In this document: positions 1 through 13,212 of the stretch, in pieces
How the letters are laid out: the number at the start of each line of letters is the position of its first letter
Numbering within the stretch: position 1 is the first letter of the stretch
Origin: Ulota crispa
Lineage: Eukaryota > Streptophyta > Bryopsida > Orthotrichales > Orthotrichaceae
Direction: 5' to 3'
NCBI GenBank assembly: GCA_963920765.1
Contig: OY987250.1
Coordinates: 16,174,409-16,238,408, forward strand
DNA: 64,000 nucleotides
Notes under the pieces: model-generated
Seen by the model: the letters and a program-made list of their open reading frames with translations, nothing else
What the model was told of the DNA's origin: nothing
Databases searched by the model: none
Translations under genes and position numbers: made by a program

Positions 1-72
1 CTCGCTAACCATAACTATCTATCCTGTGTTCTATTATTGAGAGTATATAAGATGCGGATATTTGAACATTTA

Positions 73-3000
73 TTACATGACACCAACCAAAAGAGACGAG
101 GATGACGGTCTTTGAACCAGCTTGGGATGAGTAGCAGCATAGATGGAGGAGGCAGGATCAGGACTGAGATGTCGGAACAGGGCTTGCACATCCGGGCGCA
201 ACCGCTCAACAGCTTTGGTGCACAACAGCAGAGTCTCAGGTCTAGGTCGTCCTCCAGCTTGCCCTGGCACTTGCACTTCCATCATCACCGCATGATGCCT
301 GCGTTGGCCACAATAAATGAGAAAAACAGTCGAATATGGCAAACATACTCAAACTTGAAAAAGTAATCAAACAAAAGAGTGCCAGTGAAATGGAAGATGA
401 GGTTGCACATCAAATGGTAATATCCTTGATTACAAGTCAATCAGGCACTGTTGCATCGCTATTCGTTAATTGATTTTCAACTCGTTGTTTGTTACACCAC
501 CAACTCGTTGTGTTGCACGTCAATTAATTAGTCGTCTAGTATTGTTGATTCTCGTCATTGATTTTTGTTACTTGTGGCTCTATGGGGTTGTATGAGGTGG
601 TGTGTAGAGCTATGATATAAAGTACGGAATGACAAGTGACAAAAATCACTGCAACATGACGAGAATCAATAATACTAGACGACAAATTGACGTGGTAACA
701 AACAACGAGTTGAAAATCAATTAACGAATAGCGATGCAACAGTGCCGAATTGACTTGTAATCAAGCATAACATGCAAGAGCGGATAAGGAATTGATCAAG
801 TTCAAACGAGCACAGTCTTGACCACAAAGTGTAGTGACCTACAATAAGGAAGTGCCAGTAAATGCAACAAAAGACTTACAAGAAATCAACAAGGTCGACA
901 ATATCAGTAGCATCAGATGCTGAAGGCACTTGAGAATTGCGACCGAATACATCTGCCAAGATGGTGAAGAGAAGAGCAAGGGTCTGCACATCATGCGGAT
1001 CATCCACACTGGCATATCAGTTTTCAAACTTGCACATCTTTGTGAGACATTTGAAACGCCCTTTCAACATCACTTTGAAATATTCAAAAAGCAACTTGAA
1101 ATTTAAAGAACTTGCTGGATGTATATTGTACAAACTAACGGATTTAGGAAAGCTGGCACCTTTGCAAATAATGGACGTGAGATGAGCAGACGTGGTAACA
1201 GGGGCCCCATTATCCTGTAAGCCAACCGTAGATGCACCACGGAGACAAATGGTCGCTGCTGTGTGATGACGGAGTGCATACCCTCAAGCCATTCAAAGGG
1301 CAGATTAGATTGTAATGTGTGTAGCAGTGTCAGAGTGTTCGCTGTAAATTACATTCAGAAAATAATCGTCAGTGCACATACAATTGGAGAAAACTAACAC
1401 CATCTAAGGTAACAGCACCCATAACCGTCAAATTAAGGGTTTTGAACATGATGATTATCAACCTATTAGCAAAAGAAAAATAATGAGTTTGCACTTTTGA
1501 ACGTATTATTTGGATACTGTGAGAATAAGTTGTGAATTTTTAAAGAGTCGACTGCAATTGCACCTAATACCAACACTAAGGTTTCATATTCACATGTTGT
1601 ACATCCTTGTAATGACATCTATTCACTTCCACAGATTTTCCAAGATTTTAGAGGAGATGGTTATGGGTACAGTGATGGTTATGTGTGTTGTTGCTACCTT
1701 AAACAGAGACGAAGCAACAAGAGGAAAAATTTGACAATAGACATCGCCAAAACATGCATGAGATTACTTGATATATCATCTCGACAATGTGAGTGGCTCA
1801 TGGAAAAAAATCACTCACCAATGACAGTGGCAGTGTCGTCCCGAGCTCCCCAACTTGGGTCCCAAGTTGAGTAACTAAAGATAGCATCAAGATCCCTCGA
1901 TTGCTTGGTAGGATCAGTTAACCACCAACAGTCTTTCTTTATGATGCGAGCTGTCTCTGTATAAATAGGACCTTGAAATGCGAGTGGAAGCTGCGCTAGA
2001 AGAAGGCCACACGCTTGTATTATCAGAGGAGAATGCACATACTGAGCCGAGGAGGCAGATGAAGTCTGTCCTGACAAGGCTTCAGCACCACCTGATGAAG
2101 GAGACAGCGGAGTTTTTGGAGGCCCAGCTTGGAATGAGGTAGGGAGCTTCACCGCAATGTGAATTAGCATGGCAATAATTTGGTTCAGATGAAGAGGAGG
2201 TAAAGAGAGTAGTTCCACCACTGCAGTTTCAAGCAACAACTGGTTGTAAGAACCTGGATCTTGATGAAGGTAAAATGCCTTGTTTACTTCTGTAGTGCTG
2301 GTGGTCGTATTCGCAGTTGCTTGATTTCTATTCAAAAAGCGGGACGATGCAAGACCATCAGCGCCCAACGCAACTGCTCCTGGCTTGCCATGCAAAGGTG
2401 GTATGACATTGTTCACCAGCCCCACAAGCAGGTTCTGGAAGTAGTCGTACGAGGGACTGTTCCCTGAGTTTACTGACTTGATATGCTGAAGGAAAGCCTC
2501 GGAAAAAGGTATCTGCAGCAGGACAATGTATATACAAGCATTATGATTATGTTTTTAAGAAAAAAACATGATCTCTCATAACATTTATATATGAAAATAG
2601 ATATAATAGTAGTGTATTTGCAATTTGAACGTGAAGGGAATTCAAACCTTGGGTAGATCCAAACTGCTGAGAAGGCGAAGCACAAGCTTGGGAGGCAGAT
2701 ATCCATAGAAGTAAGCAAGTGTGTCTCGGACAAAGGAGAAGCGAGTTGGATGATAGAGGATGAGAGGAGCATAAACATGAAGTAGACGCTCTGCAGTTTC
2801 CGTCGCGTCATTCTCTATTAAGCGGTACACTATCAAGGGTATCACTGGTAGTGCTCGAAGGCACATGTTGTCAAAAAACAACGGAAACCTGCAACCATTT
2901 CCCGCCCAAAGTTACTAAAGCATCTAAAAGGCAACACCTCAGATATTATTGTGTGATCCTCGATAATGCACGATAGTTTAGAGAAATCAACCCTAACATA

Positions 3001-6000
3001 TGAAACATACGTTAAAATTGTTAATGGAGAACACTGCAGAAAGCACCCCACCTGTCTTTACCAGCGAGGTGGGAACCAAGGGCCTGCGGGTATTCTGGGC
3101 GCTGAAATGGCCCTAGTTGCATCCAGTGCTCTGTTTGTCCTCGATGAACAATGTAAGTTTGAACACGTTGCTGGAATTCTGGCCGGTCCAGAAGCAAACC
3201 CACCTGAAAACAGCATAAGGTTATTAGTTATCTCATATCGAATTCCGTAGAAGAAAAAAAATGAAAGATTCTTGAGAACAATTGAAATCATTCTAACAAT
3301 ACAAAAAGAATAATTGATCCAGATTTTGATGCAAATCACTCGGTTCTGGTAACAGGTATTGATCACAAAGTAGTGTGAGAGTCTTCTCGCTAAACAGCAA
3401 GCACTCGACACTCACATCAAAGTCTGCATCTTTAGGAAAGTAGCAAGCACAAAACCTATATATGGAAGAGAACGGAGTAATGCAGAAGAGAGAGGAGAGA
3501 AAGCAATACCACCAGACGCAGAGCATGAGCATCGTCATCCCTGTCTGTAAGTGCCAGCAACACAATATCAAATGGCAAAAGCTCTTGAGTCCACATGAAG
3601 CGTGCAAGGCCGGCACTAGTTGCAAGGAGCAAGCTCTGCGAGCAAAGCAGTAGTGAATATTTTAAGACGGATCTCCTTCCTCGAGACTATGAGGTTGCTC
3701 CGCCCATTTGACTCTCACATATTTTTGTTTTCGACTACAAGCTGACTAAAAGCGTAATAGTCAGAAACATTCTACTAACTGAAAACAATGGTACATGTAA
3801 AGAAAAACCAATGGGATACTAACTGCAAACCACTAAGATTAGAGAAGAAGGCCACAATGATGAACTGGAAAGCCATAGAGAAGAAATAGAAAGACTTTAG
3901 CTGTTGCCTACTCCCCACTCACACAACCGTGTCACCAGATTGACGAAATGCAAGCAAAAATATATGAATATGGCTCAGTGCCGCCCCCAAAGATTGCCAG
4001 CCTTGAGTATGCATCATTGATGTTAAAAGTAGTAGTGGATTCATCAAGAAAATCGTCATATAGCAGTGGTCTAATGCTCATTTTCATGAGGTGTATAGAA
4101 GTCAATGGACCTGCAGTGAGTGACCAAGCTTGAGCTGAAGATGGATGTTGTTAAGCAGCACATCGACCATGTTATATACATTGGTTGTAACCTCCTCTGG
4201 CGATAGTTCTTTCAGAGCTCGACCCTGAAATATTTAAAACCCGGTAAGCTGACAATACAAGAGATGAATTACAAGCACATGAAGAATCGAAGGAAATCAA
4301 TGGTGTAACCACATTCCACTATTCTGTTAATACATTTCATAGAGTGACGTACACCAGAAGACAAACTCGGGACTAATATAATAAATTAAACTGGAGCATG
4401 CGCTGAAACGTAAGGATAACTCTGAAATGTTAGACGTCATAGAATGGCTGCTTACAAGATTTGTAACGCTGATACTCTCAGGACGATCAACATCCATCAA
4501 CATCCAGGCACCTGCGCAAAGGAACTGCCGGTGCTGTGGAAGGCTGTGCGTGATGTATTGAGACACATAAGCTTGGTCTGGATTGGATACTAACATTTGA
4601 CGACAGTGAGTCATGACAGTTTGTTCAGCCTGCAATTTATACACCCCATACCTCTCAGGTCACTCAGGATTTTATTTGCTAAAAAGAGTAACAACGGTAT
4701 TCTTTTCTGCTGAATGAGTACGTTATAAGGGGTGCAGTGAGCCAATAAAAGCCTATGTTTGCAAAAGTCACAGAACAGTAATCAAAATGTCTATTTATTA
4801 AAAGGATAGAGGAGAACCTGCTGCCAAGCTTGAATGACCAGAGGGCGTTTATCAATCCGGGCACTTAAAGCATCTCTGAGAAGAGGGGGGAAATGTCGCA
4901 TTGTCTTTTCAGACCAAGTGTGCTGGCTGCCGGTAAGAATTTGCTCCAACGCTGGCTTTAGGATTACCATCTGCTCAAAGTCAGCTATTCCTCTAGTCTT
5001 CATGGTAAACGCCAAGTTCAATACCATAATCCTATTTAGAGTCTCTGTGAATTCTGTAGTAGCCCCCTGCAGGACAATGGAAAAGAGCAGGCAATTTATG
5101 ATGCTTGACATTGAACCGCTATTCGAAAAGGAAGCGAGTTCTGTGAGCACGTAAAAGGGCAAAGATTAATAACAGGATTCTTGTTTTGCATGCTAGACCA
5201 CACCAGCCAGCCAAAATTTCACAACACACGTGTCGTTGCAAACCTGTACGGGCTTGCCCTTAGAGTTCCTTCTAATCTTAAAATATGATAACAACAATTC
5301 CAAAGAAACTCACCTTTAATTCTTTCTTCACAAGCAAAACTTCCTTCAAGTTGAGAATAAGATTGATTCCTAAATTTTCAGCCAAACGAAATAGACGATG
5401 CTCTCCTCTCTTAACTTTCACTGTGATGATGATTTTGGCGACGTCAAATATAAGTTGTTTCAACTTATTGTGAAACCTGCCACATTGATCAAATATTACA
5501 TTAATGAATGATTGACAAATGATTTGAAACAAACTATTTTCACAAACAGGACTTTCATAAGCAAAGCCAGCAAGCAACTGATACCGTTTCTGCCTAGCAG
5601 TCCACAAATGCAGTTAAATAGACATGCCTGAATCCCAGGAAAAACTAGGTCATCAACTAAAGAATCCCTATCATACCGATAGAGGGGTAGCAGTCGATAA
5701 TTGAACAACTCAAGCAGGAGAAGAGAAACACCAGGCTTTGCCATCCCGGTTTGAAATTTATGCATCATTCCCTGCAATTTTAAGACTTTACATTTGTTAG
5801 TATCATCCCAAGTCGAATCACTGCAGATCCTAAAACTGCAATTTTCAAAGCTGACAGCCTCAGCTTTTGCGAAGCGAAGCACTTTGAATTGTCAAGACGA
5901 GCCAAATTAGCAACGTAGTGCATACATTGAGGTGATGCCGGAACAAATTTTGAGGAGCAGCCAATAGAAGTCGCACGTAGGTTTCAACCATAGCTATGCT

Positions 6001-9000
6001 TGGAACAAACTGCACAGGCAGCCATCAAGGGAGATATGTCACTTTCTTCGCAGCACGGAGTGCGCTTTTTCATGGGTCATGTTTCTGTTATATTGTACGT
6101 TACTAACCAGCTTCTCTAAAGAGCTCTCTTTGACAATGTCGTAAAACGAACTTATACAGATGCAAAAAAACCATTTTAAGAGCGTATATTGGCAAGTTAT
6201 CAGCACCAGTGTTAGACAATACTTAAACAGACTTCAGCACACTATAATTCTCCTATTCATGTTCATTTAAAACCACTTGCATATGGATCGGCGTATTTAA
6301 GAAAATGCCTTTTCATACCTGGCCAGCGAAAGTTAGCTCTTCGATCTGAGTTAAGAGGCGTAAGCACAGGTGCAGCGACAGACCAGAAAGTAGAGTCATA
6401 GGTAGAGCCCTTGTTTCATGAATTGCTGACAGCCGCTCTCCAGGAGGCAGTATAATTTCAGATACACCGCTTGACCTGAACCATGTCATTAGAGCCTCGC
6501 TTATAGGTTGAGTCATGGTATTTGAAAGTACCCACACCATTCCCATTGCCTTTTCATCCAGCTGCGCATAGTCCAGCACCCATTCTCCTGCATCAATATA
6601 GCTGCATTAATAGACAGAAAACAAAACAAAAAAAATTTAAGAAGCTCCATACCATCAGTGCCAATCATAAATGCAGCCGAATCTACGCAAAATGGAGTTC
6701 AACACTTGAGACATCTCAAATGATGGAGTTTAGTTGAAATTAGCTAGCACCTTTCGCAACCTGTTTCCACCATTCATCAATAACCTTTCCCTTTTGCATG
6801 TGCTCCTGCACTCGACTGCCATGCAGATTCTCCATCATATTGCGGTTGATAGACCATAGGCGGAGTGTCTGGCTGCTACCAACGAAATCCAAGAGCAACG
6901 CTTGTGCTGTTGCATTGCTTGTTTGCTCCACAGACCGCTCTGCCATATTCAAAGACAGAATCTTTCGAGCTGTCTCCACCTAAAAACCCATGAACGGAAT
7001 TAACTAAGAATGGGCTATGAATATTTGCGAGAACCACTCAGTAAGTTTGCCCTGGTTCTCACACACAGCGTTACTCATTTAAATGCAAACCTTCTGAAGG
7101 CAGAGTGTTGCTAGCAAGCATCCAGTTTAGCTCAATTTAACCTGCAACCTACTTAGAAGGAGAATGTTAAGGAATGTTAAATCACCTGTGAATCAGAACC
7201 AAGTGCAGACGTTACTATCTCCAGGCGGAATACTTGGGCTAATAGCCACGTCACATGGTTACTAGCCATTACAGTTCCATTCGCAAAACGCACAGCCAGT
7301 TTGTCAATAAGCTCAAGAAAGTCAAGGCAGCCGGCGCTCATGAAAAAGTAGAAGAGATCTGCAAACATTAACCATTCCTGCCAACGGCTTGTTTCGGTAA
7401 CAGCTGAATTTATGCTGCCTGCAACAATGATGATTGTTAGGACAAAATGATAATCACTTGATCAAGCCCCTAGGAAAATGCGTATGGCACAAAAATTTCC
7501 CAGGGTTATCAGATTGTTTAGCGAGCGATTAGGAGAAAGGACCTCCAGAATTATTTGATAATCAACAACGTACAACAACACCAGACTGTAGCCATAAACA
7601 AACTGGTAGTTGTTGGTCTAGCCACATAATGTAAGAGGCAGATAAGGAGATGACCTGTAGGCAGTGGCTGCATGAGTTCCATAACACGCTCAACTACAGC
7701 ATCGCAGGTCATTTCTGCTGAAAACTCCAGTGAAGGTTGGCCTACATACATGGAACCTGTTCTAAGTCCCGTAGACTGGGGTCCTTTCTTGAACCGAGGA
7801 GCAAGAACTAGCACACGCTTCCACCAGTCAGTTGACACACATGCACGCAGTGCCTGTCGTAAACACCGCATAGCCTTCTCCCACTCCACAGTTCCCTTGG
7901 GTATCGCTGTTGCAATGTCCTGCAAAATTTATTGTCCTGTAAGAACAACTTTATCGATTCTCACAGTCAGCAACAGTCATGCTTTCTGAGGGACCACTTT
8001 CATCCCAAAGGAAGTGCAAGGGAGGTACATAAGAGGTCGTTCTAAGATCCTCAGTTAGAAATCTGCTAATAAACCAAGCACACTACTTGGGATGCCAAGA
8101 ACTTTAGATAACAGTTCCAGAATGAAGGAGGGTCTGGATGCTATATTGAAGAGTGTTGTTGCCTGGAGGCAGTTAGTAAAGATTTATTATCAAGGCATGG
8201 CGGCCCTTTTGGAGCCATGAAAACTACCAAAAAGAGAAACAAAGAAGTAACTTTCGATGACAACTACGAAGGACAAGAATCATTATCTTCTGAACATCTG
8301 AGATTACCAGCACACCTGAGGTGCAAAATCGGAAGCTAGAAGAATCAAGAACAGGATATGAAAGGCACACTATATCTCACAGCTGATACTTAACAATAAT
8401 CTACAAGAGCCCAGCATCTAGACACCACCAATGTTACAAACCTCGCCATGAAGAAGTTCGCCCATTGTACCAGGATAAGTCAGAGCTGGGACTCGCAAAG
8501 TTGCAAAAGTGGGACAGTGCAAGTGTTGGTCTAGCGGCAGCATGTACAAAGCGATTTTGTCACGCCTACGGTGCACTTCCAAAAACAGAGCAAACAGCGC
8601 CTCATCATCTGGCCATCGCTCCACCTGCAAATTTCATATCACTGAAATAGCTGATTCGACGTGATGCACTTGTCACTGCTAGTTTAACGAAGGTGAGCCC
8701 ATCATATAACAGACTGCAACAAATATGAAATATGGTGGTCGCTACCAGTTGCAGGTGACGATCATTAAGAAACAAGTGACAACAAACACTGAGACATTTT
8801 ACAAAGTATTTTGGATAAGGTCAAAATACAGTTGATACATAAAACCAGAATTCGAAATAGCCATTCACCTGTAGCTGAGTTCTGTCATGCAATAATGCAT
8901 AAAAAGGAACACGGCACTTATTCTCATCAATTAACGCCCAAATCACATCCACACAGCTGTGTAACCACGTTCTTGATTCCAACTTTCGATTGTTTGACCT

Positions 9001-11311
9001 GCTCTTACCCTCTTCCTCTTTACCATCCGCCTCAACATCCCACGTTTGGATCCACTGGACAACGTGCAAAAGAATATCCAGGTAGGTTACAGGTTTCAGC
9101 TCACCGTCCAAAGCAGCCAGTATTACTCTGCACACTAAAGGTCGCAACCAATTTATTACTCTTGATCCTGAGACACTTGTGCCACTATTAGAGGACAATT
9201 GTGATGCGTTCATGGAGTACTCAACACCTGAATGAGCTGGGGATGCTACAACATTTCCATGAGAAGGAGACATCACGATATTTCCATGAGCAGGAGACGT
9301 TAATAGATTGGACGAAGGTGAAGGCGAGGCAGGGGCTAGAGGAGTTGCAGTTGTGCCCTGCATCAGCATTGCCAATGGTCCAGTTGATTGAGACCCAGTT
9401 GTCCCAACATTAATTCCCTGATGACCTCCTGTTGTTGGAGCACTCTTTTCGGCTTTTTCAGAAGCCCGCAACAGAATGGGCAGAAAAGAGTCCCATCGAA
9501 CAACCACCAGCTTGACCAAATTTTGCAGAGCAGAAAGCAGAAAGTCTGATTGCAAACCATGGCTGCTGCATTGTACCAACAAAGATGCCAGGACCGCCTC
9601 GGTTACAGCCCTCCCTTGCTCTTGATCCTGCACAATCAGCACAACCAAAAATTTGATTTAGTTGCAGTAGTATTCCTCAAAGCACACAGACAGACTTCAT
9701 AAGTTTCAGAATTTTGCAGAACCTCTTCTAGTTCGCAAAAAAACAATGCCAACTTTCCTATGAAGGGAATACTATTCAACTAATAATCATCAACGTTCAA
9801 GTTTTGACTCTCAGCAGCCATGTATATCAACAACATTCAACAACATTTACTCACCGTAAACTGGGACTGTAACTGCAAAAAGTCGGACGAAAACTGTTCT
9901 TCTTTTGGAGCCTGCGGTCTGCTTACTGCAGCCACCCGTTTTCGAACGGCCAATGATCTGCAGACACTCAAAAGTAGATTTCACAAGATTAAAATACAGC
10001 ATAAAAGTAACACATGCTCCAGGCATGCGATAGATAAGGACGTAAGAAGTGATCACTTTCGACAATAACGATTATAGACCAGAGAATTCATGCAATAAAA
10101 GGTGATATGATGCGCAAGTAAATTTCTTAACAACTATGATAATACAAATTAGTATGTGCAAAATTAGCACCCCAGCTAATAATAACTATTGTGACTGCAA
10201 GCGAGACTTACACATTTTCTCTTCGATCAGCTTTCCCATTCAAATTTCGCTGCAATACCAATAGAGAGAGAGATTAATCAGCGAAGAACTTGAATATCCA
10301 TTTCAAAGGTGCCAAAGGAGCACATTTCAATAGAGAAAATTATTTACTAGAATGGCAGCTTGTGACTCCTCGAGGTTTCTTTATAGAATTAACTAGAGGT
10401 ATCCATAGCCAGCAATCATTAGAACGTTCATGTCTGCCATCGTGAATACGCTCTATCTCTCTACTTGCTGGCTTCTATGTTCCTAGAATTTGCAAATTAT
10501 TATTCTGCATGATGTAACAAGGTGAACTACATAAAAAAAAAAGCCAACACACATATAAGTACTAGTACCAGCCAGTACCTCGATCGCACGCCTTCATACC
10601 GACAAGGAGCACTAAGAGAAAGTAGATGAATTTCTATAGCGTCTTCATGAAAGCTCTAGCGTTCAGCGAAATTAAATATCCTAAGTTCAAAACTAAGCAG
10701 GAACCAGCACAAAACTTGCAGGCATATTCCTCATTCATTCACTTTGCGCTCTGTTCCATGTATATATTCCAGATGCTCTGTCACTAACGCTTGATTGCGC
10801 AGAATATAATTAGCTTGATTGCGCACAATATAATTAGATTTAGGCAGATAGTACGTTAACAGCGATCCTCGCATGCTTGGTGAGGCACAATTGAGTAAGA
10901 TAAAATCCTTTTAATAGTGAAATACCGACTCTCCAGCTTCAATTCGTTCTCAATCTGATAATCTCGACTACAGTACACCACAGATAAGCTGCAAGTCCTC
11001 GCATGCTGGTGAGGCACAATTGAGAGAAATGAAATCCATTTTGTAGAGAAATACCGACTCTCCAGCTTCAATTCGTTCTTAATCTGATAATCTCGACTTC
11101 GTTCTTAATCTGATAATCTCGACTACAGTACACCACAGACAAGCTGCAAGTCGAGGATTGCAAAAACTAACGAGGATTCTGAGAGAAGGCGACACGAGGA
11201 AAGAATAAAAATTCGGGACCAAAGTCTTACTCCCAGGTACACGTTGAAGAGGTCTTGAACAGCAATGCGGAGGCTGTTCGTGGACTGCACACCTCCAGAG
11301 CTGACCTCCAT
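73..11311 (-). CDS. MED23: Mediator complex subunit 23, 22 exons, full length
   Basis: MED23 is a tail-module subunit of nuclear Mediator, linking activators to RNA polymerase II. Exons from the 5' end: 11231-11311, 10212-10249, 9855-9957, 8869-9627, 8442-8624, 7655-7919, 7186-7418, 6751-6979, 6319-6587, 5926-6009, 5677-5771, 5314-5476, 4818-5066, 4456-4629, 4111-4224, 3510-3635, 3052-3203, 2648-2888, 1819-2512, 1160-1341, 880-983, 73-298. All junctions are GT-AG, phases agree, and they sum to 4764 nt (1587 residues plus stop); plant MED23 is about 1600. Recognisable blocks: DLFNVYLG near the N terminus, HRRRDKIALYMLPLDQHLHCPTF read as two adjoining stretches, WQEWLMFADLFYF, KRGEHRLFRLAENL, TWSEKTMRHFPPLLRD, LPQHRQFLCAGAW, LPVIPLIVYRLIENDAT, GLVNNVIPPL, and C-terminal SSIYAATHPKLVQ. 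A Ser/Pro-rich loop lies at about residues 135-200. The start ATG is in context GCCATGG. Exon 16 could instead end at 3513, one codon shorter. No break was seen. Confidence 0.95.
425..765. repeat. Foldback (hairpin) element in MED23 intron 21
   Basis: Left arm 425-585 and right arm 629-765 are near-perfect reverse complements around a 43-bp centre. The ends read CTTGATTACAAGTCAA and TTGACTTGTAATCAAG. The left arm has some extra bases. The element fills more than half of the 581-bp intron. It has no coding capacity; a clear target duplication was not seen. Confidence 0.8.
10790..11124. repeat. Tandem duplications in MED23 intron 1
   Basis: Three direct duplications lie together. A 24-bp unit (CTTGATTGCGCASAATATAATTAG without breaks at 10790-10813 and 10814-10837, differing at one base). 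A unit of about 130 bp beginning CCTCGCATGC at 10867 and again at 10997. A 27-bp sub-repeat, TTCGTTCTTAATCTGATAAT plus 7 bases, near 11072 and 11099. All are intronic and do not touch exon 1. Confidence 0.75.
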
Positions 11312-11417
11312 GGCGGATGCGAAGCCGCTTCAACAAGGAACAACGGCACTGCAGGCCATGAACGAGAGAATTCTAGCGTGGAAAGTTGACGAGATGGTTG
11401 CAAGAAACAGAGGACCG

Positions 11418-11426
11418 AAACCCTAA
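11418..11426. promoter_or_regulatory. Telo-box upstream of MED23
   Basis: AAACCCTAA reads on the plus strand 107 bp before the MED23 ATG. This matches the plant telo-box often found in promoters of growth and translation genes. The site is seen; its function is inferred. It could also fall in the transcribed leader. Confidence 0.4.
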
Positions 11427-11622
11427 AAGTCTAGACTAGAAGAATCGCTCCATGGACTGTCCGGAGAATCGCCTACGTTTACCGGTATTCGGCGTTGTGG
11501 TTCCAGAGATTTGCCGGTAATAATATGAGGGTATTTTACACGTGGCATGAAAACCAAGTGAGGGTCAAGGGAACTCAAGAATCAAGCAATTCTACTCGTG
11601 AAGAGTTCATAAATGGTCATAA

Positions 11623-12405
11623 AGGTATGTTCACACTTGACGTTAACCCGTAAATGCCCCAAGTCACTTTTTGAGCTTCTAGGAATTTGTTCTAAGTTGT
11701 ACAAAAATCAATTTTTGATAAGTTGTATTAGTTTTTTTTAAAGTGAATTGATATATGTATCACCTCTTTTTTACTATTCTATCACACCTATTATATTTAT
11801 ATCTATACTACTAAGTGGGAGGCACTCACTTCATGCTCTTTTCTAGAACCTTTTAGAACTTTTAAATTACGGAAGGTCAACAATCCTTGGGAAACCTCAC
11901 ATCAAGGTTGTTGAGCTTCCCTTATTCAAATCCTTGAGCTTCCTTCATAAAAATTGATTGATATTTTTCTCAAGAGGAGAAGAAACACCAAAAATTATCT
12001 ATCTATCTATCTATACCACTAAGTGGGAGGATTTCCTTGAGTGCACCCTTTTCTAGAACCTTCTAGAAGTTTTTTTTGTAAGTTGAAGCAACAAAGGACG
12101 CGCAAGATATAGAACACCAAGTGTCCTCCAATCATATCATTTTCCAAAATGTTCTAGAACTTTTTGGTGGAAGTTGAAATAATAAGCCATGCTCCAAATA
12201 TAAAATATCAAACGCCTTCCAACCATGTGCTAGAAATTTAATAAAATGCCAAACGCCTCCTAACAAAGTATTAAAGAGTAGCATTGTGATGAAGCCATGC
12301 CATTGGTATGAGGGATATTAGCAATATAAATGGAGTCTAAAAGTGTGTCCAAATGCATTTAAATTTTCTTGGTTACTACCACTCTTAACACCAAGTGTGA
12401 ACTCT
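11623..12405. mobile_element. Tourist-like MITE, probably interrupted by nested sequence
   Basis: The left end reads AGGTATGTTCACACTTGACG. The right end reads AACACCAAGTGTGAACTCT and is followed by TTA. These ends and the sequence at about 12300-12405 match the compact 123-bp element at 55857-55979 (shared inner phrase GTCCAAATGCAT). This copy is about 780 bp because unrelated sequence, including the paired motifs at 11802 and 12010, lies inside. The left flanking triplet is TAA and the right is TTA, so the target duplication is not exact here. Confidence 0.6.
11802..12215 (+). repeat. Two direct repeats with Helitron-like 5' ends
   Basis: TCTATACTACTAAGTGGGAG at 11802 and TCTATACCACTAAGTGGGAG at 12010 are each preceded by A. 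Each is followed by a TTTTCTAGAACCTTYTAGAA segment. A|TC followed by TATACTACTA resembles known plant Helitron 5' termini. No convincing 3' hairpin and CTRR end was found, so this is a repeat with a suggested rather than proven class. Confidence 0.4.
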
Positions 12406-12633
12406 TTAGGGTTTTATGTTACTAGTAGAAATAAAATTATGCCAAAATAAATTGACACATCTATGATATTATTTTGGTTTCAATTTTCTTGACCATAGCC
12501 AACCAAAATTGATATATTTTAAAAAACAAACCTTGTTTGGCACCTACTATCATCTTGTATTTTGTTTTTTGTTGAATAACTAAAAATTAGGGTAAAACAA
12601 TCTACATGGTGAAAAGGGAGTGTCAAGCTTATA

Positions 12634-13212
12634 CTTCCTTTGTTTAAGAAAGAAACCCGGATTCATGCTTTTTTTCTGATTCTGAAAAAACCTATGTTTG
12701 TCTCTTGAGTTGATTTTAAAAAATAAATAAATCGTACGCTTATCTCTAAAATGAAATTAACTACTTAGCATGTTTGGTAATGTTTTTTGGGCTTTTTATG
12801 CTCATTGATTGCTAATGTCAGCATTACAAACATGATTTAGTGATTTTTGTTTGCAAATTTTACCTATCATTAAGTTAGAATCATCAATAATACCAACAAA
12901 AAGATTTGGTTTTTTTATAGATGGGACTACTTGGGCAACTAGGCTAACTTGTTCTTTACTTACAATTGCATTGTCACACTTCATATCAATCATTTTTCTA
13001 ACCATTTGTGACAATAACAAAACACTTGAAATTTCAAAACTTTGGTACTAATTTCTCTCCTTTTTAAAAAACCGTACTTTTAGAAAAAACTAAAATTAGA
13101 TTTGGAATGGTTTAAGCCTAATATCCAATAACGTCCAATTACATTTTGTTGTTAATATTCCTTCATTCCTCACAAATTCTCAAATATGAGTTTCTTTCAA
13201 AAATAGAGGGAG
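12634..13212. mobile_element. Stowaway-like (Tc1/mariner) element
   Basis: The left end reads TA|CTTCCTTTGTTTAAGAAAG. The right end, reverse-complemented, reads TA|CTCCCTCTATTTTTGAAAG. Both sides carry the TA target dinucleotide. CTCCCTC with a following AAAGAAAC run is typical of Stowaway MITEs. At 579 bp it is longer than usual and carries no transposase. Confidence 0.65.

Noticed and set aside
3293-3456. Possible extra MED23 exon (DVSVECLLFSEKTLTLLC)
   Set aside because: It lies in an intron between exons that already join in phase. The segment has no counterpart in the MED23 family as I recall it.
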